Positions 59,086-64,000 of a stretch of DNA of 64,000 bases are shown here, in pieces. The translations under genes and the position numbers were made by a program. Numbering within the stretch: position 1 is the stretch's first letter; every line of letters starts with the position of its first letter. The stretch is from the NCBI RefSeq assembly GCF_051954575.1, contig NZ_JBQCHP010000026.1, positions 5,866 to 69,865 of the forward strand, in the 5' to 3' direction. The DNA is from Dyella_B sp035690825. GTDB taxonomy: Bacteria > Pseudomonadota > Gammaproteobacteria > Xanthomonadales > Rhodanobacteraceae. Below the pieces are notes generated by a model, which was not told the origin of the DNA, searched no databases, and saw only the letters and a list, made by a program, of their open reading frames with translations.

Positions 59086-60399
59086 ATGAAAGAGTTCGAA
59101 GCCGCCATCACCGACCTGAGTCACGACGGCCGTGGCGTAGCCCGCATCGACGGCAAGACGGTGTTCGTCAGCGGCGCCTTGCTGGGCGAGCAGGTGCGCC
59201 TCAAGATCCGCAAGCGCCACCGCAATTTCGACGAGGCGGAAACCGTCGAGATCCTCACCCGCTCGCCACACCGCGTCGAACCGCGCTGCAGCCATTTTGG
59301 CCAATGCGGCGGCTGCTCGCTGCAACACTTGGATGCGGCCTCGCAAATCGAAGCGAAGCAGCGCGTGCTGCTCGACAACTTCGTGCGCATCGGCAAGGTC
59401 GAACCGGACACCTGGCTGCCGCCGCTCACCGGCGAAGCCTGGGGCTACCGCCGCAAGGGCCGTCTGTCGGTGCGCGCGGTGGCGAAAAAGGGCCGCGTGC
59501 TGGTGGGCTTTCGCGAAGAAAGCAATCCGCGTTTCGTCGCCGACATCACGCATTGCGACGTCGTGCATCCCGCGCTCGGCCCGAAGATCGGCTTGCTGGG
59601 CGAACTGGTCGGCAGCATGGACGCCGCAGCCGATATCGCGCAGATCGAATTCGCGGCCGGCGACGACACCATCGCGCTGGTGTTCCGTCATCTCAAACCC
59701 TTGAGCGAAAGCGATCGTGCCAAGCTCGTGGCCTTCGCGCAGCAACATGGCTTTGCCATCTATCTGCAGCCCGGCGGCGTCAGCAGCGTGCATCCGCTGT
59801 GGCCGGAACATCCACGCCTGGCTTTTCGCGTGCCCGCCGGCGAAGGCGTGGAAGACGTGGAGCTGGAATTCCAGCCGCTGGATTTCGTGCAGGTCAACGC
59901 TGGGTTGAATCGCCGCATGATGCTGCGCACGCTGGAACTGCTCGATCCGCAGCCGCAGGATCACGTGCTGGACCTGTTCTGCGGCCTGGGTAATTTCACC
60001 TTGCCGCTGGCGCGCCGCGTCGCCGAAGTCACCGGTGTGGAAGGCGAGCATGGCCTGGTGGCGCGCGCCGCGGACAACGCCGCACGCAATGGATTGACCA
60101 ACGCACGTTTCCAGGTGGCCAATTTGTTCGAAGATCAGCGCGGCACCGATTGGGCGCGCAAGCCGTGGGACAAGCTGCTGCTCGATCCGCCGCGCGCCGG
60201 CGCGGACAAGGTGCTGGAGTACCTGCCGCACAAACAGACCAGCCGCATCGTTTACGTGTCCTGTCATCCCGCATCGCTGGCGCGCGACGCCGGCATCCTC
60301 GTCAACCAGCATGGTTTTCGCCTCAGGGCGGCCGGCGTGATGGACATGTTTCCGCACACCGCGCACGTCGAATCGATTGCGCTGTTCGAACGCGGGTAA
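59086..60399 (+). CDS. rlmD: 23S rRNA (uracil-1939-C5)-methyltransferase
   Basis: A 437-aa RNA m5U methyltransferase. An N-terminal TRAM domain (about 1-58) precedes the iron-sulfur ligands Cys68, Cys74, Cys77 and Cys157. The SAM motif DLFCGLGNFTLPLA lies near residue 300, then LLLDPPRAGADK. The catalytic Cys393 is in VYVSCHPASLARD. The ATG at 59086 matches the family start. The CYTH gene follows after 9 bases. Confidence 0.94.
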   Translation: MKEFEAAITDLSHDGRGVARIDGKTVFVSGALLGEQVRLKIRKRHRNFDEAETVEILTRSPHRVEPRCSHFGQCGGCSLQHLDAASQIEAKQRVLLDNFVRIGKVEPDTWLPPLTGEAWGYRRKGRLSVRAVAKKGRVLVGFREESNPRFVADITHCDVVHPALGPKIGLLGELVGSMDAAADIAQIEFAAGDDTIALVFRHLKPLSESDRAKLVAFAQQHGFAIYLQPGGVSSVHPLWPEHPRLAFRVPAGEGVEDVELEFQPLDFVQVNAGLNRRMMLRTLELLDPQPQDHVLDLFCGLGNFTLPLARRVAEVTGVEGEHGLVARAADNAARNGLTNARFQVANLFEDQRGTDWARKPWDKLLLDPPRAGADKVLEYLPHKQTSRIVYVSCHPASLARDAGILVNQHGFRLRAAGVMDMFPHTAHVESIALFERG

Positions 60400-60408
60400 A
60401 ATGCGGCG

Positions 60409-60942
60409 ATGGCTATCGAAATCGAACGCAAATTCCTGCTCGCCAACGACGACTGGCGCGCACAGGTAAGCGCCAGCAAGCCCATCGCGCAAGGCTATCT
60501 GGTGGACGTGCGCGCGCTGCGCGACGGCACCGCGCGCGCGTCGGTGCGCGTGCGCATCAGCGGCGACCAGGCCTGGCTCAACATCAAGTCGGTGGAACTG
60601 GGCGTGGCGCGTGCCGAATACGAGTTGCCGCTGCCGCTGGACGATGCGCAAACCATGCTGGCCACGCTGTGCAACGGCGTGCTTGAAAAGATTCGCCACC
60701 ACGTCGAGATCGACGGCTGGCTGTTCGAAGTCGACGAATTCCTCGGCGCCAACCGCGGCCTGTTCGTGGCCGAGGTGGAACTGCCGGAAAAGGATGCCGT
60801 GTTTCCGCGCCCGGCCTGGCTGGGACGCGAAGTAAGCACGCAGGCGCGCTACTACAACGTCAACCTGATCGAGCGTCCGTATACCGAATGGCATGAGGAC
60901 GAACGCCGCGCCCTTGACGTGGCGGCAGGGGAGCACGGCTGA
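60409..60942 (+). CDS. CYTH domain protein (inorganic triphosphatase-like)
   Basis: A 177-aa single CYTH domain. The signature EIERKFLL is at residues 4-11. The tunnel residues follow as GTARASVRVRISGDQAWLNIKS (core RVRISGDQAWLNIK), EKIRHHVEIDGWLFEVDEFLG and VAEVELPE, with alternating Glu/Lys/Arg. Relatives such as YgiF and NE1496 hydrolyse tripolyphosphate. Substrate not shown here. Its stop overlaps the nagZ start by one base. Confidence 0.9.
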   Translation: MAIEIERKFLLANDDWRAQVSASKPIAQGYLVDVRALRDGTARASVRVRISGDQAWLNIKSVELGVARAEYELPLPLDDAQTMLATLCNGVLEKIRHHVEIDGWLFEVDEFLGANRGLFVAEVELPEKDAVFPRPAWLGREVSTQARYYNVNLIERPYTEWHEDERRALDVAAGEHG

Positions 60943-61943
60943 TGCTGTTGATCGGCGTTGCCGGCACCGAACTGCTGCCGCACGAACATGCGTGGCTCAC
61001 TGCGCCCGGTGTGGCAGGTGTGATCCTGTTTGCGCGCAATTATAAACATCGCGAGCAGCTCGTGGCCTTGGCCGAATCGATTCGCGCGGTCGCCGGCGAA
61101 GACGTGCTGATCGCCGTCGACCAGGAAGGCGGCGCCGTACAGCGCTTCCGCGACGACTTCACGCGACTGCCGGCGCTGGCGAAAATCGGCGCGGTTTACG
61201 ATCGCGATCCGGCGCAGGCGATCGAACTGGCGCAGGAGCACGCCTGGCTGATGGCCAGCGAATTGCGCGCCAGCGGCATCGATTTCAGTTTTGCGCCGGT
61301 GGCCGATCTGGCGCGCGGCAACGCGGCGATCGGCACGCGCGCGTTCCACGCCGATCCGGATATCGCCGGTGAACTGGTCCACGCCTATGTGCGCGGCATC
61401 CACCTGGGCGGCATGGCCGCGGTGCTCAAGCATTTTCCCGGCCATGGCTCGGTGGCCGTCGACACGCACAAGGCGCAGGCGATCGATCCGCGTTCGCTGG
61501 ATGAGATACGCCGCGACGATCTGCGGCCGTTCCTGGAAGGTTTCTCCGCGCATGCCGAAGCGGTGATGATGGCGCACGTGGTGTATCCGGCGGTGGACGA
61601 ACCGCCTGCGGGTTACTCGCGCTGTTGGATCCAGGACATCCTGCGCGCAGAACTTGGTTTCAAAGGCGCCGTGATCAGCGACGACATCAGCATGGCCGCC
61701 GCGGGCGTGGCCGGTGGCGTGGCCGAGCGCGTGCATGCGCACCTTGAGGCTGGCTGCGATCTGGTGCTGGCGTGTTTTCCGGACGTGGTGGAAGAAGCCA
61801 TCGCCGCCATGCCCAAGCCTGATGACGCCAGTGTGCAACGCATCGCCGCATTGCGCGGCGCGGTCGGTTCGACCTGGGCCAGTTTGCTCGACAATCCGCA
61901 GCGCGATCAATTCGTCGCGCGTGTCACCGCATTGGACGTTTGA
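60942..61943 (+). CDS. nagZ: Beta-N-acetylhexosaminidase NagZ
   Basis: A 333-aa cytosolic GH3 enzyme that removes GlcNAc from anhydro-muropeptides during cell-wall recycling. The family motif KHFPGHGS starts at residue 163, with VDQEGGAVQRF upstream. The nucleophile Asp lies in VISDDISMAA (SDD at 246-248). No signal peptide, as expected. In other bacteria its product induces AmpC through AmpR; no ampC is in this window. Confidence 0.95.
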   Translation: MLLIGVAGTELLPHEHAWLTAPGVAGVILFARNYKHREQLVALAESIRAVAGEDVLIAVDQEGGAVQRFRDDFTRLPALAKIGAVYDRDPAQAIELAQEHAWLMASELRASGIDFSFAPVADLARGNAAIGTRAFHADPDIAGELVHAYVRGIHLGGMAAVLKHFPGHGSVAVDTHKAQAIDPRSLDEIRRDDLRPFLEGFSAHAEAVMMAHVVYPAVDEPPAGYSRCWIQDILRAELGFKGAVISDDISMAAAGVAGGVAERVHAHLEAGCDLVLACFPDVVEEAIAAMPKPDDASVQRIAALRGAVGSTWASLLDNPQRDQFVARVTALDV

Positions 61944-61951
61944 GGATTCCC

Positions 61952-62518
61952 ATGAGCACATCTACCTCCACCAAGACCGTGCCTTCCCTGGCCGAGGCGT
62001 TGACCCGTTCGGATGTCCTGGTCAAGCGCGAAGCACTGGAAGCCGTGATCGCGGACATGGGTCGCGCCATCGATACCGCGCTCGATGGCGAGCGCGCGGT
62101 GTTTCTCACCGTGATGAACGGCGCGCTGATGTTCGGCGCACAGCTCGCCTTGGCGATCCGCACCGATCTCGAATTCGACTACGTGCACGCCACGCGTTAT
62201 CGCGGCGCCACCAGCGGCAACGAACTGGTCTGGCTGCGCGAGCCTACCGCCGACTTGCAGGGCCGCACCGTGTTGTTGGTAGATGACATTCTCGACGAAG
62301 GGCACACGCTCAAAGCCGTGCGGGACGATTGCCTGCGTCGCGGCGCCAAGCGCGTGCTGATCGTCACTCTGTGTCGCAAAGAACATGGCCGCTGCGTGGA
62401 AGGCATCCACAGTGATTTCAACGGCGTGGAGCTGCCCGATCGCTATGTCTTCGGTTATGGCATGGACTATTACGAGCAGGGCCGTAACCTGCCTGCCATT
62501 TACGCGTTGAAAGAATAA
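61952..62518 (+). CDS. hpt: Hypoxanthine-guanine phosphoribosyltransferase
   Basis: A 188-aa purine salvage enzyme making IMP or GMP from hypoxanthine or guanine and PRPP. The PRPP loop VLLVDDILDEGHTL is clear, with an upstream pyrophosphate-loop region VMNGALMFGAQLA, and the C-terminal YVFGYGMDYYEQGRNLPAIY typical of the family. The ATG at 61952 follows GAGGA. It is next to mtnP, whose product hypoxanthine it can use. Confidence 0.92.
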   Translation: MSTSTSTKTVPSLAEALTRSDVLVKREALEAVIADMGRAIDTALDGERAVFLTVMNGALMFGAQLALAIRTDLEFDYVHATRYRGATSGNELVWLREPTADLQGRTVLLVDDILDEGHTLKAVRDDCLRRGAKRVLIVTLCRKEHGRCVEGIHSDFNGVELPDRYVFGYGMDYYEQGRNLPAIYALKE

Positions 62519-62525
62519 TGCCGGG

Positions 62526-62598
62526 GTAGGTTGGGGTGATGACCCTAACATCGCCACCTCCACTTCCATCCGCGTTGGGGTGGTCACCCCAAACCTAC
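62526..62598. repeat. Diverged paired REP-like palindrome between hpt and mtnP
   Basis: Two inverted, imperfect units related to those at 41802-41875. The left begins GTAGGTTGGGGTGATGACCC, and the right ends GGTCACCCCAAACCTAC. The core is TTGGGGT-N4-ACCC. It lies between two genes of the same direction, so could reduce read-through or protect the upstream mRNA. Confidence 0.75.
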
Positions 62599-62620
62599 AT
62601 TGCATGACAGGACTTTCGTG

Positions 62621-63370
62621 ATGAGTCTTCCCATCGACCTGGCCGTGATCGGCGGCAGCGGCTTATATCAGTTTCCCGGCCTGGAAAACGCCACCCGGCA
62701 AAGCGTGGACACGCCGTATGGCCCGGCATCCGGCGACGTGGTGGTGGGTGATTTCGCGGGTCGGCGCATCGCCTTTCTCGCTCGCCACGGCGAAAGCCAC
62801 ACCTTGCCGCCGCATCGCGTGAACTACCGCGCGAACGTATGGGCCTTGCATCACCTCGGCGCGCGTCGAGTGGTCGGGGTGAATGCGGTCGGCGGCATCC
62901 GGCATGACATGGGGCCGCGCGTCATCGTGGTGCCGGACCAGGTCATCGACTACACCCACGGGCGCTATACCAGCTTCTGCGACGTGGAAGGCGCCGAGGT
63001 GAAGCACATCGATTTCAGCGAGCCCTATACGGCATCCCTGCGTATTGCCCTGCTCGACGCGGCAAGCAGGGCGGGCATCGCGGTGATCGACGGCGGCTGC
63101 TACGGCGCCACCCAGGGACCGCGCCTGGAAACCCGCGCGGAGATCGCGCGCATGAAACGCGACGGCTGTGATCTGGTTGGCATGACCGGCATGCCCGAAG
63201 CGGCCCTGGCGCGCGAACTCGAACTGGATTACGCCTGCCTGGCCCTGGTCGCCAACTTCGCCGCCGGCTGCGGCGACGAAGCGGAAATCAGCATCGAAGA
63301 GATCTTTGCGCACCTGGCGGCGGCCACCGCGGCAGTGCCGCCGATGCTTGCCGAACTGCTCAAAAGCTGA
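62621..63370 (+). CDS. mtnP: S-methyl-5'-thioinosine phosphorylase (MTAP/PNP family)
   Basis: A 249-aa purine nucleoside phosphorylase. The N-terminal phosphate site IGGSGLYQFPGLE and RHGESHTLPPHRVNYRAN (core GESHTLPPHRVNY) are present, followed by DYTHGRYTSF, GATQGPRLETRAEI and GMTGMPEAALARELEL. The substrate could be methylthioadenosine or methylthioinosine. The HIDFSEPY segment and adjacency to hpt favour methylthioinosine, as in Pseudomonas, but this is inference. Confidence 0.88.
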   Translation: MSLPIDLAVIGGSGLYQFPGLENATRQSVDTPYGPASGDVVVGDFAGRRIAFLARHGESHTLPPHRVNYRANVWALHHLGARRVVGVNAVGGIRHDMGPRVIVVPDQVIDYTHGRYTSFCDVEGAEVKHIDFSEPYTASLRIALLDAASRAGIAVIDGGCYGATQGPRLETRAEIARMKRDGCDLVGMTGMPEAALARELELDYACLALVANFAAGCGDEAEISIEEIFAHLAAATAAVPPMLAELLKS

Positions 63371-63535
63371 GCAACGGATGGCGCCCCGATTACCCCACTA
63401 AACGCAGTGCATATTGCGCTTTAACCAAAAACATGCAGATACTTTCGCTGTGCCAGGGGCGGCGGACCTAGGGGTAGAGGTGGTTCTCGCAGAGACTTGG
63501 TGCATCCAGTCCTTAAAGATTCAGAGGTTCACGCA

Positions 63536-63739
63536 ATGTCTAGCGGTACGGTTAAGTGGTTCAACGACGCCAAGGGGTTTGGCTTTATTGCGCCGGACGA
63601 TGGTGCCGAGGACGTATTCGTCCACTTCTCGGCCATTAACGCCAAAGGCTTTCGCAGCCTTCAGGAAGGCCAGAAGGTCACCTTCGAAGTAACCAACGGC
63701 CCGAAGGGTAAGCAGGCGTCCAACGTCCAGCCTGTATAA
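63536..63739 (+). CDS. cspA: Cold-shock protein (CspA family)
   Basis: A 67-aa single cold-shock domain that binds single-stranded RNA and DNA. RNP1 KGFGFI is at residues 13-18 and RNP2 VFVHF at 27-31. The ATG at 63536 has AGAGG upstream. The 165-base gap before it would give a long leader, typical of cold-inducible csp genes. The E. coli-type cold box was not recognised. Confidence 0.95.
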   Translation: MSSGTVKWFNDAKGFGFIAPDDGAEDVFVHFSAINAKGFRSLQEGQKVTFEVTNGPKGKQASNVQPV

Positions 63740-63765
63740 GTTGCCGTTGCTTCAGTCATTTCAAG

Positions 63766-63795
63766 AAAGCCTTGCCTAGCGCAAGGCTTTTTTTT
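63766..63795 (+). terminator. Rho-independent terminator after cspA
   Basis: AAAGCCTTGC pairs with GCAAGGCTTT around CTAGC, followed by a T-run of eight including stem bases. Confidence 0.93.
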
Positions 63796-63871
63796 GGGCG
63801 TGATTTGGATCGATGCAAAACGATCGGCTCACGCCACGACCTGCAGCCGCGTCAGCAAACGTAATCGCATG

Positions 63872-63956
63872 GACTCGCCCCCGCTCCGACAAGGCCTCTG
63901 GGGCCAGCGGAGGAGAGTAAAACTCTTCACCGTCCTGTAATGAGCGAGGGCGAGTC
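63872..63956 (+). ncRNA. Candidate cis-regulatory structured RNA leader
   Basis: An 85-nt segment ending one base before an ATG. A 15-bp outer stem (63872-63886 with 63942-63956, one mismatch) encloses a small GGCC/GGCC hairpin (63893-63905) and a long hairpin (63907-63933) of GCGG/CCGT, an A-A mismatch, seven pairs and an AAA loop. The unpaired junctions read CGACAA and CCTGTAAT. The outer stem would hide the ribosome site GAGGG. The form is that of a three-way-junction riboswitch; I could not match it to a known class. No sigma-70 promoter was clear. Confidence 0.6.
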
Positions 63957-64000
63957 ATGAACAAGCGTACTCCTGTTGTCGAAGCGAACGAATTGGCGGT
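63957..64000 (+). CDS. Truncated ORF downstream of the structured leader
   Basis: Only 14 complete codons are present, beginning MNKRTPVVEANELA; the gene runs off the right edge. The ATG has GAGGG seven bases upstream, inside the outer stem of the leader. The product cannot be identified from this fragment. Transporters are common clients of such leaders, but that is speculation. Confidence 0.55.
   Translation, partial: MNKRTPVVEANELA

Noticed and set aside
57055..60936. Open frame of about 1290 codons antisense to the YdbH-like, rlmD and CYTH genes
   Set aside because: It runs across three well-supported genes on the other strand and its composition is typical of an antisense frame in GC-rich DNA.

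Overview
This is a GC-rich window carrying dense housekeeping operons of a gammaproteobacterium, most likely of the Xanthomonadales (Lysobacterales), family Rhodanobacteraceae (Dyella/Rhodanobacter/Luteibacter-like). The placement rests on gene order (smc-zipA, tig-clpP-clpX-lon-hupB-ppiD, rpoE-rseA-mucD-lepA-lepB-DUF4845-rnc-era-recO, divergent ppsA/ppsR, ugd-slyX-DUF2058) and on the look of the proteins. The genus cannot be fixed without a database search.

Layout. 1-0.5 kb: a small exported protein and the start of a YtrA-type GntR regulator, under one promoter with an overlapping palindromic operator. 0.7-5.9 kb: YciI, BolA, smc and zipA. 5.9-6.2 kb: a nested, MITE-like palindrome where ligA would often lie. 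6.2-9.8 kb: azoR, a divergent LysR regulator, and a transaminase/omega-amidase pair. 10-10.6 kb: five tRNA genes. 10.8-16.4 kb: the most accessory-looking part, an exported GH31 glycosidase and a compact class II lanthipeptide locus (67-aa Cys-rich precursor, intercistronic hairpin, LanM). 16.8-26 kb: tRNA-Leu, then tig, clpP, clpX, lon, hupB, tRNA-Val, tRNA-Asp and ppiD, a folding and proteolysis block. 26-30.4 kb: mltD-gloB facing methyltransferase-rnhA-dnaQ. 30.4-36.6 kb: a PP2C phosphatase, tRNA-Ser, a second signal peptidase I, ppsA/ppsR, DUF1249 and tRNA-Asp/Glu/Ala. 36.7-44 kb: a CPA2 antiporter, FKBP isomerase, ugd, slyX, DUF2058 and a FadB-like beta-oxidation protein. 44-47 kb: an unrecognised 163-aa protein overlapping a REC-PAS-GAF-GGDEF-EAL protein. 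47-56 kb: the envelope-stress sigma operon with its own sigma-E-type promoter, then lepA to recO. 56-63.4 kb: REC-Hpt protein, a YdbH/AsmA-like protein, rlmD, CYTH, nagZ, hpt and mtnP. 63.5-64 kb: cspA, then a strongly structured RNA leader abutting an ORF cut by the window end.

How genes work together: the ClpXP/Lon/trigger factor/HU/PpiD block handles folding and degradation. RpoE-RseA-MucD senses and answers envelope stress. PpsR can switch the neighbouring PpsA. The YbdL-like transaminase and YafV-like omega-amidase form a glutamine-transaminase couple for methionine salvage. MtnP and Hpt together return methylthioinosine purine to IMP.

The best candidates for something undescribed are the orphan lanthipeptide system (13206-16359) and the structured leader at 63872-63956. 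A family of paired REP-like palindromes (TTGGGGT-N4-ACCCCAA) is scattered between genes. No CRISPR array, rRNA, prophage or complete insertion sequence was seen.
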